The notes under the pieces: model-generated | Database searches by the model: none | The model's input: only the letters and a program-made list of their open reading frames with translations | Told to the model about the DNA's origin: nothing | Position numbers and translations under genes: made by a program | Part shown: one piece after another, positions 32,397-41,297 of the stretch | How positions within the stretch are numbered: the stretch's first letter is position 1 | How the letters are laid out: every line of letters begins with the position of its first letter | From: CAYZJB01 sp964602985 | GTDB lineage: Bacteria; CLD3; SB21 | Direction of reading: 5' to 3' | Length of the DNA stretch: 49,685 nt | NCBI GenBank assembly: GCA_964602985.1 | Contig: CAZRTJ010000026.1 | Location: 1-49,685, forward strand

Positions 32397-33353
32397 ATGA
32401 AATGTTGGAGGATCCAATCGGGCGAATTAATACAAACAACGGATTATGCACCGCGGCGGCGAGACGGCCTGTTCGTGAGGATCCGAGCCGCAGGTATCAA
32501 TCGCGCTGACCTTCTGCAAACCATGGGACGTTACGACCCTCCGGCAGGCGAGTCGGACATTCCCGGATTGGAAATTGCCGGCGAAATTGCGGAGGTCGGT
32601 CCAGGCGGTGGGGCGTGGAGGATTGGCGACCGGATCTGCGCCCTTCTTGGGAGCGGCGGATTCGCAGACGGAGTCTGGATACCTGCCGAAATGGCTTTGC
32701 CGGTTCCTGTGCACCTTTCGATGGAGGAAGCTGCGTCACTCCCTGAAGCGATCTACACCGCCTATTTCAATATCGTCGACCGGGCACAACTCACGAACCC
32801 AGGAACAATCTTGATCCATGCCGGAGCCTCCGGGATAGGCACCCTGGCCATCCAACTCGCCAAACACCTCGGCCATCGAGTCGCCTGCACTGTCGGTACG
32901 CCGGCTAAAGCAAAACTCTGTCGCACTCTGGGTGCGGAAATAGCGATTCTTTACAAGGAATCCTCCTTCGCGGACGAAATTGCCGGGTGGAACGGACGAG
33001 TGGATGCAATCCTGGACTGCGTCGGCGGGACTCACTTCGCCGATAACATACGATGTCTTTCTTTTGGCGGAACTCTGATCCTGATCGGCCTTCTTGGCGG
33101 AAGCACCAGCGAAATTGACTTGAACGCTGTACTCACCAAGAACATCCGTATCCTCGGCACAACCCTTCGTCCTCAACCGCTCGCAAAAAAAATTGAACTG
33201 ACCCAATCGATCCGGCAGGAATTGTGGCCGCTCGTGGAGGATGGACACCTGCGACCCATCCTCGATCGTGTCTTCCCATTTGACGATGCCCCCGCGGCTC
33301 TGGCCTATCTGAAGACCAATCAAAGTGCAGGCAAGGTTGTCCTCACGATTTAG
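32397..33353 (+). CDS. NAD(P)H quinone oxidoreductase-like MDR enzyme (PIG3 type)
   Basis: This 318-residue, zinc-free medium-chain dehydrogenase/reductase has RIRAAGINRADLLQTMGRYD, YDPPAGESDIPGLEIAGEI, LPEAIYTAYFNIVDRAQL, the nucleotide-binding loop ILIHAGASGIGTLAIQLAK, and the C-terminal LRPILDRVFPFDDAPAALAY with SAGKVVL. The order and phrases match the PIG3/TP53I3 subfamily of quinone reductases. It probably reduces quinones or other electrophiles with NADPH in the cytosol. No zinc-ligand cysteines are present. It stands alone, divergent from the sigma factor. Confidence 0.92.
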   Translation: MKCWRIQSGELIQTTDYAPRRRDGLFVRIRAAGINRADLLQTMGRYDPPAGESDIPGLEIAGEIAEVGPGGGAWRIGDRICALLGSGGFADGVWIPAEMALPVPVHLSMEEAASLPEAIYTAYFNIVDRAQLTNPGTILIHAGASGIGTLAIQLAKHLGHRVACTVGTPAKAKLCRTLGAEIAILYKESSFADEIAGWNGRVDAILDCVGGTHFADNIRCLSFGGTLILIGLLGGSTSEIDLNAVLTKNIRILGTTLRPQPLAKKIELTQSIRQELWPLVEDGHLRPILDRVFPFDDAPAALAYLKTNQSAGKVVLTI

Positions 33354-33444
33354 CATTGCGGAACGACAACGTCTTGTTTATGTTTGATCAAGAAACTTGC
33401 CACCTCACGACGCGTATACCCCTCGTCAACAAGCGGACGACGGA

Positions 33445-35730
33445 ATGATTCTGAAATTGATTGATCGCTTTTCCTTCCCATTGGTGCTCTTCTTCTCGGT
33501 TGGCACATTCTTGGTCAATTCCGTTGCGTATTCGATCCGCATTCGCCTTGGCATCCTGGACGTCCTATCAGAGATTCTGATCCTTGGCATTTTGGCCTTG
33601 CTGGTTCGGGCAACCGCCAACCATCCCCGCGTGGAAGGGTTGAGTCTGACCCAGAAATTGCGGTTGGGCCTCTTGTTGGTCTTGATTATTTATCTCGTTG
33701 GATTCATTGCGGCCGCATCTTCACAGCCGGAATTCACGACGCCTCGGTACACGGGAACGGCCGTACTAAAACCGAATTCCTGGTCGGCGGTCCTGGTCTC
33801 CAACACGATCGGGTTGGTCGCCTTGTTCAGCCTGACGCTCAGCCTGAACGTTCTCCGATCATTGATTTTCTATCGGCCCAAGAAACATACGACTCGCAAT
33901 TTCTACCTGCTTGTTCTGTTGGGCAGTCTGACGATTATCTCATCGGCTATTTCGGGACGACCGTTGAAGTTATCCGTGTCGTATAACCACGCCGTCACGT
34001 CCGTCTTGCTCGGCCTGACGCTCGTCTTGTTGACGGTGAACCTCTTCCGGAATTCGTGGATCACCGTGCTCAACCGGAGACAGAAGTTCTTTACCTTCCT
34101 CGGCGGAATTCTCTTTGTTGTGATCTCTTCCGGTCTCTTTGCGACGGAGATCGGCGCAGGCGTCACACTGTGGGACATGGTCAATTCGTACAGTCTCCTG
34201 GCCGGATCGTTCTTGTTCCTCGTGACGATCGCCCTGTTTCTGTACGGACTGATGGCCACCGTCCAGGCTCTCTTTCACCTGCCGACCGCCGCGATCTATG
34301 ACAAGAAAGTCCGCGAGATCAATTCCATCTACAGCCTCAGCCGCACCATCAACAGCCTGTTCGACTTCAACAAGATCGTTTCCGCGGTAACCGAACTGGT
34401 GTGCGAGACGTCCAATGCCCAGACCTGCTGGCTTGAAATGGCCCGCGAGAAGCCGTGTACGACACGATCTTCGTTTTCCTTCACCGCACTGAAAACGCGC
34501 GAGCATTTTCATGTTCATTTTCTCGAGGTCAGTCATCGAAAATATCTGGCGTCTGACCGACTGTCGCGGCAAATCCCGTCGACGGATCGCGATTACCGTG
34601 AATATCTCCTCCAACCGGTCCGATGGGTTTTGGAAAACAAGAAACCTCTGGTCATCAATCAGGTCAAGAAGGACAAACAGACAAAAGACCTGGTCAAAAC
34701 ACCGATCGAATCACTGGTCATCGTGCCTCTGATTTCCTACGATGAAATCATTGGGCTGGTGTTTGCCGCCAAGTCCACTCCTTTCGGATTTGATCAGGAC
34801 GACGTGGCGGTCATTTCGGCATTTGCCAATCAGGCCACCGTCGCCATCGAAAACAGCCGGTTGGTTCACGAATCGCTGGAAAAGGAAAGGATGGCCGAGG
34901 AACTCCGCATTGCCCACGAAGTGCAAATGAAACTGATCCCGCAGACCGTTCCGCTGATTCAGAATCACGGACGAACGATCCGGCTGGAGGTGGGCGCTGC
35001 GACGGTTCCCGCCAATGAGGTTGGCGGAGATTTCTACGATTTTGTTACCCTGCGCGACGGGCGAACGGGAGTCGTGGTCGCCGACGTGTCCGGAAAAGGC
35101 ACTTCGGCGGCTTTCTACATGGCGGAGATCAAGGGAATCATCCAATCCCTTGCCGGCATTTACGATTCGCCGAGCGAACTGCTGACGGCGGTGAATGTTG
35201 TCCTGTACCGTAACCTGGATCGAAAATCGTTCATCACATTGGCGTATGTGGATTTCGACATCGAGAAATGTGAGTTGCGATTTGCCCGCGCGGGACATTG
35301 TCCGATCCTGCACATTACGGGCGGACGCGCGGATTTCCTCTGCCCGCCGGGGATCGGACTGGGTTTGGACAAAGGTCAACTGTTTGAAAGTACGATCCAG
35401 GATCGCCAACTGAGGATTCAGGACGGCGATATCGTCGTCCTGTACTCCGACGGTGTGGTCGAGGCGCGGAATTCCCGCGCGGAAGAATACGGAGAGGAAC
35501 GCCTGAAGCAAATCGTTCAGCGAACGGCCGATCGAACCGCGGAAACCATAACCGCGGCGATTCTGGAGGATGTTCGTACTTTCGTAGGACTGGCGAGGGC
35601 CCACGACGATCTGACCTGTGTCGTTCTGAAGCTGTGCGCAAACGTCCGCGTAACCGACAAGATGCCCGAATTGCCAGGCGAAGTCCAGGCAGAGCGGCCG
35701 GTTGGTTCGACGCAAGACGCCACTGCTTGA
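33445..35730 (+). CDS. Membrane GAF-SpoIIE (RsbU-type) PP2C phosphatase
   Basis: Seven or eight membrane helices fill the first 290 residues (FPLVLFFSVGTFLVNSVAYS, LGLLLVLIIYLVGFIAAASS and others). A GAF domain follows at about 295-470 (SIYSLSRTINSLFDFNKIVS, LVIVPLISYDEIIGLVFAAK, ISAFANQATVAIENSRLVHE), a helical linker (EKERMAEELRIAHEVQMKLI) and a C-terminal SpoIIE phosphatase with EVGGDFYDF, VADVSGKGTSAAFYM, RAGHCPILH, YSDGVVEARN and AHDDLTCVVLK. I use the ATG at 33445; a TTG at 33397 is possible. The gene sits directly before the STAS and RsbW-like genes, so it very probably dephosphorylates that STAS protein. The GAF domain or membrane part would sense the signal. Length is 761 aa. Confidence 0.92.
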   Translation: MILKLIDRFSFPLVLFFSVGTFLVNSVAYSIRIRLGILDVLSEILILGILALLVRATANHPRVEGLSLTQKLRLGLLLVLIIYLVGFIAAASSQPEFTTPRYTGTAVLKPNSWSAVLVSNTIGLVALFSLTLSLNVLRSLIFYRPKKHTTRNFYLLVLLGSLTIISSAISGRPLKLSVSYNHAVTSVLLGLTLVLLTVNLFRNSWITVLNRRQKFFTFLGGILFVVISSGLFATEIGAGVTLWDMVNSYSLLAGSFLFLVTIALFLYGLMATVQALFHLPTAAIYDKKVREINSIYSLSRTINSLFDFNKIVSAVTELVCETSNAQTCWLEMAREKPCTTRSSFSFTALKTREHFHVHFLEVSHRKYLASDRLSRQIPSTDRDYREYLLQPVRWVLENKKPLVINQVKKDKQTKDLVKTPIESLVIVPLISYDEIIGLVFAAKSTPFGFDQDDVAVISAFANQATVAIENSRLVHESLEKERMAEELRIAHEVQMKLIPQTVPLIQNHGRTIRLEVGAATVPANEVGGDFYDFVTLRDGRTGVVVADVSGKGTSAAFYMAEIKGIIQSLAGIYDSPSELLTAVNVVLYRNLDRKSFITLAYVDFDIEKCELRFARAGHCPILHITGGRADFLCPPGIGLGLDKGQLFESTIQDRQLRIQDGDIVVLYSDGVVEARNSRAEEYGEERLKQIVQRTADRTAETITAAILEDVRTFVGLARAHDDLTCVVLKLCANVRVTDKMPELPGEVQAERPVGSTQDATA

Positions 35731-35746
35731 AACAATAGGAGAACTT

Positions 35747-35800
35747 ATGTACTATGCCGATCACTCCTTTCCATTCACCATCGCAGGGTATGTCTCATGA
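35747..35800 (+). CDS. Possible 17-codon leader peptide before the STAS gene
   Basis: AATAGGAGAACTT places a perfect AGGAG five bases before an ATG at 35747. The frame encodes MYYADHSFPFTIAGYVS and its TGA overlaps the STAS ATG as ATGA. The STAS gene has only a weak AGGG of its own. The short ORF may couple translation of the STAS protein to ribosomes coming from the phosphatase gene. It is unusually aromatic (five Tyr/Phe of 17). No peptide family is recognised. Confidence 0.45.
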   Translation: MYYADHSFPFTIAGYVS

Positions 35801-36144
35801 ACGGATTTGAAGTTTCGCGTAGCGATCATAGCGAAGTGTCGGTCGTGCTGCTCCGAGGGTACCTGGATGCCCACACCTACCCAACGTTTGAAGGAGCGCT
35901 TCAGAAGCTCGTTGACGAAGGACGATTTCGAATCGTGGTCAATTTCAGCGAGTTGTCGTACATCTCGAGCGCGGGACTGGGCGTCTTCATGGGGTTCATC
36001 GAGCAGGTGCGCGAACAAAAAGGCGATATTAAATTGTGCGCGATGTCCCCCAAGGTTTTCAAAGTGTTCGACCTTCTGGGTTTTCCGACGATCTATGAGA
36101 TCTATGAAACCGAAGAAACGGCCGTCAAAAAGTTCGGCGCGTAA
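35797..36144 (+). CDS. STAS-domain anti-sigma factor antagonist (RsbV-like)
   Basis: This 115-residue single STAS domain begins EVSRSDHSEVSVVLLRGYLD and has the phosphorylation loop SELSYISSAGLGVFMGF, where Ser58 aligns with the serine phosphorylated by RsbW/SpoIIAB-type kinases. IKLCAMSPKVFKVFDLLGFP is the conserved third segment. Family knowledge: when dephosphorylated by an RsbU-type phosphatase it binds the kinase/anti-sigma protein and frees its target. Both partners flank it (phosphatase upstream, kinase 7 bp downstream), so the module is complete except for the final target. Confidence 0.93.
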   Translation: MNGFEVSRSDHSEVSVVLLRGYLDAHTYPTFEGALQKLVDEGRFRIVVNFSELSYISSAGLGVFMGFIEQVREQKGDIKLCAMSPKVFKVFDLLGFPTIYEIYETEETAVKKFGA

Positions 36145-36151
36145 AGGCAAG

Positions 36152-36577
36152 ATGGCAAGTTCCTCCGAGAACCGTTTCAACCTGCGGATTCCGAGTCGTA
36201 CGGACAATCTGGGCGTCATTCGGGAGTTCATCTCCGGGATCGCGAAAAAATTCGGTTTCAGCGCGGACTCGATCAGCGAGATCGAACTGGCGGTCGACGA
36301 GGCCTGTGCCAATGTGATCAAACACGCATACAATTACGATGCATCCAAGAAAATCGACATCACTGTCGAGACGAACTCCCGCAAACTCACCATCATCATC
36401 AGCGACCGAGGGAAAGGGTTTGATCCCGATCACGTGGAGAAGCCCGAGGAGCGGTTAAAGAAACACGCCCGCGGAGGTCTGGGCATCGCATTGATCCGTA
36501 AAGTGATGGATGAGGTCAGTTTCGATATTCACCCCGGCGCCCATAACGAGGTCCGGATGGTGAAGTACATGTCCTAA
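36152..36577 (+). CDS. Serine kinase / anti-sigma factor of the RsbW type (HATPase)
   Basis: This 141-residue GHKL ATPase has the N box IELAVDEACANVIKHAYNYD, the G1 box ISDRGKGFDP and the G2 region KKHARGGLGIALIRKVMDEV. The ATG at 36152 follows AAAGG, 7 bp after the STAS stop. Size and motifs match RsbW/SpoIIAB-like kinases, which phosphorylate the STAS antagonist and hold a target protein inactive. None of the sigma factors in the window is of the SigB/SigF class normally bound by such kinases, so the target is unknown and may be non-sigma. Confidence 0.92.
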   Translation: MASSSENRFNLRIPSRTDNLGVIREFISGIAKKFGFSADSISEIELAVDEACANVIKHAYNYDASKKIDITVETNSRKLTIIISDRGKGFDPDHVEKPEERLKKHARGGLGIALIRKVMDEVSFDIHPGAHNEVRMVKYMS

Positions 36578-36593
36578 TCCTCCTTCCGATCGT

Positions 36594-38198
36594 ATGTTGT
36601 TATCGATCGTCCTGACGCCGGACGGACTGTCCGAACTGATTGTGTGGTTGACATGGATCTTCCTGGCCTATCCCGAGATCCACTACCGATTCCGGTACTT
36701 CCCCTTCAGCCGCTATTACCGAAAAGAACCTGAAGTGATCGCCGACGTCCCCTTCCGCATCGAACCGGATCGGGAATTGCCCATTCTCATCCTGATCAAG
36801 GACGCCCATCGCTTTCCGCTCTTTGTGGAGTCCGTGTCGCTTCTTCTCGAAGGCAACGGACTTCGTCAGGAGCAGGCGGTGGAAATCCAGGAAAACGTTT
36901 GTCAGCCGTGGTGGTATCGATGCGTTTCGATTCGGTCGTTGGCGGAATGGCGCGGACAGAACATTCGCTGTGACGTCTTCATTCGAGTCCGACGCAAGGG
37001 ACGGCCGTATGTGATTCGGAATGACAACCTCCCGCAATGCGGACATCACGCCTTCGACATTCACATCGCGTCCGACCCGCTGCCTCGGGAAGAGGGATGG
37101 AGGTATGGAGATTTGCATTGTCACAGTCAATACACGAGTGATCAGGTTGAGTTCGGCGCGCCGCCCGCATACATCGCGCAAGCTGCGCAGTCGATGGGCC
37201 TGCAGTTTGCCGCCATCACCGACCACTCCTACGATCTCGATGACTTCGAGAATGACTACCTTCGCAACGATCCTGACCTGAAAAAGTGGAAATCCTTTCG
37301 TCAGGAGGTAGCCGCCGTCAACGAACGATACACGGACTTTCATCTGATCCCCGGCGAAGAAGTCACCTGCCGTAATGCCGCGGATCGCAACGTCCACTGT
37401 CTTGTGTTGAATTCGGCCACGTATGTGCCCGGGAGCGGCGACGGCGCGGAAAAGTGGTTTCGAAATCGGTCAGAACTTTCCCTTGCGGAGGTCATGGAGC
37501 AGAAAGATGCAGACGCCCTGGCTCTGGCCGCACATCCGATGGATGCGGCGCCATGGATCGAGAAGGTCATGATCCGAAGAGGATCGTGGATGGATGCAGA
37601 CATCCGTCAGGAAGGCCTGAGCGGACTTCAAATCCTGAACGGTTCTGACAATCTTGCTTTCCGACAAGGAGTGGAAGCCTGGAAGGCCATGCTCCGCGAA
37701 GGTCGACGAATCTATATCTATGCCGGGAATGACGCGCACGGAAATTTCAACCGCTACCGACAGATTCAGACGCCGATGATTCGGATATCCGAAAAAGAAA
37801 ATCACCAGCGATTTGGCTGGGCCAGGACGTGCGCCTTCGTCGACAGCGAACACACTCTTCTGGATGCGATCCGCTCCGGACAATGTTTCATCACGACGGG
37901 CCCTTTCCTGAATCTGTCATTCACGGACCGCCAGGGTCGGAGTCATCCCATGGGTCAATCGGTCACAAGTGGAACTGCCCACGTCCGCGCGCTGACGACC
38001 GAGGAGTTTGGGCGCGAATTGACGGTCACCCTTGTGCGGGGAATCGAAGGAGAGGACGAGAGGACCATCGCAGAGGCCGCCGGGTCCGTGGATGTCGCGC
38101 TCGAGGAGGAAAGGCGTGGCTATCTGCGCGCGGAAGTACGGACCGAAAGAGGTTTTTTTGCCATGACCAATCCCATTTGGTTTTCAAAGGGTCATTGA
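36594..38198 (+). CDS. PHP-domain metallohydrolase (CehA/McbA-like)
   Basis: This 534-residue protein has an N-terminal hydrophobic segment (LSELIVWLTWIFLAYPEIHY) and an Ig-like region. A PHP domain follows with metal-binding motifs DLHCHSQYTSD (from residue 173), ITDHSYDLDD, IPGEEVTCRN, NVHCLVLN, AAHPMDAAPW and AGNDAHGNFNRY. SGQCFITTGPFLNL and a C-terminal beta domain are typical of the CehA/McbA subgroup, which includes carbaryl hydrolase, although most members have unknown phosphoester or ester substrates. It follows the RsbW-like gene by 16 bp and is probably co-transcribed with the partner-switching module, which could make it a linked output gene. Confidence 0.85.
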   Translation: MLLSIVLTPDGLSELIVWLTWIFLAYPEIHYRFRYFPFSRYYRKEPEVIADVPFRIEPDRELPILILIKDAHRFPLFVESVSLLLEGNGLRQEQAVEIQENVCQPWWYRCVSIRSLAEWRGQNIRCDVFIRVRRKGRPYVIRNDNLPQCGHHAFDIHIASDPLPREEGWRYGDLHCHSQYTSDQVEFGAPPAYIAQAAQSMGLQFAAITDHSYDLDDFENDYLRNDPDLKKWKSFRQEVAAVNERYTDFHLIPGEEVTCRNAADRNVHCLVLNSATYVPGSGDGAEKWFRNRSELSLAEVMEQKDADALALAAHPMDAAPWIEKVMIRRGSWMDADIRQEGLSGLQILNGSDNLAFRQGVEAWKAMLREGRRIYIYAGNDAHGNFNRYRQIQTPMIRISEKENHQRFGWARTCAFVDSEHTLLDAIRSGQCFITTGPFLNLSFTDRQGRSHPMGQSVTSGTAHVRALTTEEFGRELTVTLVRGIEGEDERTIAEAAGSVDVALEEERRGYLRAEVRTERGFFAMTNPIWFSKGH

Positions 38199-38223
38199 AT
38201 TTTCAGGGAATGTTTGCTACCAT
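38195..38223 (+). promoter_or_regulatory. Possible promoter for the acyl-CoA dehydrogenase gene
   Basis: TTGAAT (38195-38200), 17-bp spacer, TACCAT (38218-38223), 48 bp upstream of the ATG at 38272. The match to TATAAT is four of six. An AGGA ribosome site precedes the ATG. Confidence 0.35.
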
Positions 38224-38271
38224 CCTCTGTCTGTCTAGAGCAATTTTTTTCTTTACAGGAAGGATACCCTC

Positions 38272-40155
38272 ATGAGTTCCGATACACGTCATGTCAGTGA
38301 AGCTGAAGCAAGACAAGTCGCTGAGGCGGCTCGCGAAGACAAATGGGAAAACCCCAGTTTCTTGCGCGAAATCTTTTTGGGCAATCTCCGGTTGGATTTG
38401 GTTCATCCGTTTCCCAATCCGAAGGGCATTGACCGTCCAGAATTCCGAGAGTTTTATGAGAAATTCCGGATTTTCATGGACAAAGAAGTCGATTCCGACG
38501 CCATCGATCGGGAAGGAAAAATTCCGGATCGCGTGATTCAACGTCTGCGGGAGATGGGTGCGTTTGGTCTGAAAATTAAGAAACAATACGGCGGTCTGGA
38601 GTTTTCCCAAGCTGAATACAACAAACTGATGGAGTTGATTACCACAAAGGACGGAAACGTCATTGCGCTGCTCAGTGCGCATCAGTCGATCGGTGTGCCT
38701 CAGCCGCTGATGTTGTTTGGAACCGAGGAACAGAAGCAGAAATACCTCCCGCGTCTCGCCAAGGGCGCTATTTCGGCTTTTGCGCTGACGGAGACGGATG
38801 TCGGTTCGGACCCGGCCAAACTGACCACGACAGCCGTGGAGTCGCCGGATGGCAAGTCGTACATCCTGAACGGAAATAAACTTTGGTGTACAAACGGCAC
38901 GATCGCGGAGATCATCGTCGTCATGGCGCGTCATCCGGAAGACGGCGCCATCAGTGCGTTCATCGTGGAGATGAATTCGCCCGGCATCACCGTGGATCAT
39001 CATTGCCGATTCATGGGCCTGCGCGCATTGGAGAATGCGGCCATGTCTTTCCAAAACGTGGTTGTGCCGAAGGACAACATCCTGTGGGGACGCGGCAAGG
39101 GGCTGAAACTCGCGCTCATCACGCTGAACACCGGCAGGCTAACGATCCCGTCCGGGTGCACCGGGGCGGCCAAGACCTGTCTCCAGATTGTTCGTCAATG
39201 GACGTCGAAGCGCGTGCAATGGGGACAACCCGTCGGCAAACACGAGGCGATCGGTCAGAAGATCGCTGAAATGGCGGCCACTACGTTTGCGATGGAATCG
39301 GTGTCCACCCTGACCACCGCGCTGGCCGACAAAGGAAACGACATTCGTCTGGAAGCGGCCGTTTCCAAAATGTACAACACCGAAGCCGGATGGAGGATCG
39401 TCGATGATACGCTGCAGATCCGCGGCGGACGCGGGTACGAAACTGCTGATTCGCTGGGCGCTCGCGGCGAAGAGCCAATCGCCGTGGAACGCATGATGCG
39501 TGATTTTCGAATCAATCTGATCTTCGAAGGTTCGAGCGAAATCATGCGTCTGTTCATCGCCCGCGAGGCGGTGGATAAGCACCTCGAAGTGGCGGGCGCC
39601 ATGCTGGATCCGAAGAAATCCGTTGGCGGAAAATTGTCAGCCTTGCCCGGGATCATCGGATTCTACGCGTGGTGGTATCCGAGCCGATGGCTGGGGTGGG
39701 CGCTGTGGCCGAGGTACTCAGAATTCGGGCCTCTGGCCGGACACGCTCGCTTTGTCAGTCGCGCCACACGAAAGTTGTCCCGTCAAATCTTTCATGGAAT
39801 GCTGAAATTCCAAGCCAAGATGGCGTACAAACAAGCGGTCCTCTTCCGCATGGTCGACGTCGGTTCCGAATTGTTTGCCATGTCTGCAGCCATTTCGCGC
39901 GCCACGAAATTGGCCAAGGCAGGAAATACGGACGCCGTCCAACTGGCTGATCTCTTCTGTCGAATGGCCAAGCGACGTGTCCGTGAAAGACTCCACAGCA
40001 TCTGGCACAACGACGATCGGCAGAAATACGCTGTTTCCAGAAATACGCTGGCGGGCAAGTACGAGTGGATGGAGGACTGCGTATTGCCCGTACCCCCGAT
40101 CCCGACCCGCTCGAACAAGCACGCGAAGCGGGAACGTGAGCCGGAGTTGGCCTAG
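38272..40155 (+). CDS. Acyl-CoA dehydrogenase with C-terminal extension (VLCAD/ACAD9-like)
   Basis: This 627-residue flavoenzyme of beta-oxidation has N-terminal helices (VIQRLREMGAFGLKIKKQYG), the FAD/substrate region ISAFALTETDVGSDPAKLTT and YILNGNKLWCTNGTIAEIIV, and TLNTGRLTIPSGCTGAAK. The catalytic-base region INLIFEGSSEIMRLFIAREA places Glu419 where long-chain enzymes have theirs. An extension of about 170 residues after the core (FYAWWYPSRWLGWALW ... DLFCRMAKRRVRERLHSIWH) resembles that of VLCAD/ACAD9-type enzymes, which bind membranes. It should oxidise long-chain acyl-CoA. No ETF or other beta-oxidation genes are adjacent. Downstream is aroF, 103 bp away. Confidence 0.92.
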   Translation: MSSDTRHVSEAEARQVAEAAREDKWENPSFLREIFLGNLRLDLVHPFPNPKGIDRPEFREFYEKFRIFMDKEVDSDAIDREGKIPDRVIQRLREMGAFGLKIKKQYGGLEFSQAEYNKLMELITTKDGNVIALLSAHQSIGVPQPLMLFGTEEQKQKYLPRLAKGAISAFALTETDVGSDPAKLTTTAVESPDGKSYILNGNKLWCTNGTIAEIIVVMARHPEDGAISAFIVEMNSPGITVDHHCRFMGLRALENAAMSFQNVVVPKDNILWGRGKGLKLALITLNTGRLTIPSGCTGAAKTCLQIVRQWTSKRVQWGQPVGKHEAIGQKIAEMAATTFAMESVSTLTTALADKGNDIRLEAAVSKMYNTEAGWRIVDDTLQIRGGRGYETADSLGARGEEPIAVERMMRDFRINLIFEGSSEIMRLFIAREAVDKHLEVAGAMLDPKKSVGGKLSALPGIIGFYAWWYPSRWLGWALWPRYSEFGPLAGHARFVSRATRKLSRQIFHGMLKFQAKMAYKQAVLFRMVDVGSELFAMSAAISRATKLAKAGNTDAVQLADLFCRMAKRRVRERLHSIWHNDDRQKYAVSRNTLAGKYEWMEDCVLPVPPIPTRSNKHAKREREPELA

Positions 40156-40192
40156 ATCGGCCCTCCGAAAAGGATGGAGAACCCGTCCTGTG

Positions 40193-40209
40193 CTCCCGGT
40201 CGACGGGAG
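40193..40209 (+). terminator. Possible hairpin after the acyl-CoA dehydrogenase gene
   Basis: CTCCCG (40193-40198) and CGGGAG (40204-40209) form a 6-bp stem around a GTCGA loop, 38 bp after the stop. No T-run follows. Confidence 0.3.
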
Positions 40210-40258
40210 ATGAGTCGCTTGATTTCCGTGCACCGGCTGAGCGCATGACGAACCCGCT

Positions 40259-41278
40259 ATGAATATAGTCCTCATGCAACGCGACTCGACTCTGTCGCAG
40301 GTGAAGGACATTCTCACTCTGGTCGAGTCGAACGGATTCACTCCTCACGTTTCTTCGGGTGAGGAGCGCACGATAATCGGTGTCATGGGCGACGAACGCG
40401 GCGTGATGATGGAAAAATTGCAGCTCATGGCAGGCGTGGAAAAAGTCATCACCACGACCAAGCCGTACAAGCTGGTCAGTCGGGAGTGGAAATCTGCGGA
40501 CACGGTCATCGACGTGCAGGGTCGACGAATCGGTGGCACGACGATCACACTGATTGCCGGACCGTGCAGCGTCGAGAACGAATCACAGATCGTCGAGCTC
40601 GCTCAGGCGGTCAAGGAAGCCGGGGCGACCTTCCTCCGCGGAGGCGCGTTCAAGCCGCGCACATCGCCGTACAGTTTCCAGGGATTGGGTGAACGGGGAC
40701 TCGAATTGCTTGCGCTGGCTCGCGAGAAGACCGGACTGCCCGTGATCACCGAAGTTGTCAATCCCAATCAGGTCGATCTGGTGTCACGGTATGCCGACAT
40801 CCTTCAGGTGGGAGCGAGAAACTCGCAGAACTTTGCCTTGCTTCAGGAAGTCGGAAAGAGCCGAAAGCCGGTCATGCTCAAACGCGGTATGATGTCCAAC
40901 GTCGAGGAATACCTGATGTGCGCCGAATATATTTTGGCCAATGGCAATGATCGCGTCATCCTGTGCGAACGAGGCATTCGGACATTCGAGACGTACACGC
41001 GGAATACCATGGACATCGCCGCCATTCCATTGATCAAACAATTATCGCACCTGCCGATCTTTGCAGACCCAAGCCACGCGACGGGAAAGCGTTCCCTGGT
41101 CGCCCCGATCGCAATGGCCGCCCTTGCGGCCGGCGCCGATGGCATCATGCTCGAGGTGCATGCGCACCCGGACGATGCGCTCTCCGACGGCGCGCAGGCG
41201 CTCTTGCCGGAGGAGTTTGCAGGCCTGGCGGGCGAGCTTCGAAAATTGGCACCGTTGATGGGAAGGACATTGGCATGA
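40259..41278 (+). CDS. aroF: 3-deoxy-7-phosphoheptulonate (DAHP) synthase, type I-beta with regulatory N-domain
   Basis: This 339-residue protein has an N-terminal ferredoxin-like domain (VLMQRDSTLSQVKDILTLVE, TTTKPYKLVSREW) of the kind that mediates aromatic-amino-acid feedback in Thermotoga-type enzymes. The catalytic barrel has IAGPCSVENESQIVELAQAV, FLRGGAFKPRTSPYSFQGLG, LQVGARNSQNFALL, PVMLKRGMM, RVILCERGIRTFETYTRNTM and FADPSHATGKRSLV. It condenses phosphoenolpyruvate and erythrose 4-phosphate in the first step of the shikimate pathway, with a metal ion held by the Cys, His, Glu and Asp of these motifs. No other shikimate gene is nearby. Confidence 0.95.
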   Translation: MNIVLMQRDSTLSQVKDILTLVESNGFTPHVSSGEERTIIGVMGDERGVMMEKLQLMAGVEKVITTTKPYKLVSREWKSADTVIDVQGRRIGGTTITLIAGPCSVENESQIVELAQAVKEAGATFLRGGAFKPRTSPYSFQGLGERGLELLALAREKTGLPVITEVVNPNQVDLVSRYADILQVGARNSQNFALLQEVGKSRKPVMLKRGMMSNVEEYLMCAEYILANGNDRVILCERGIRTFETYTRNTMDIAAIPLIKQLSHLPIFADPSHATGKRSLVAPIAMAALAAGADGIMLEVHAHPDDALSDGAQALLPEEFAGLAGELRKLAPLMGRTLA

Positions 41279-41297
41279 CGGCGGAAAGCAACCGGTT

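Noticed and set aside
34711..35715. 334-codon minus-strand frame antisense to the SpoIIE domain
   Set aside because: The plus strand has all phosphatase motifs; the antisense frame shows none.
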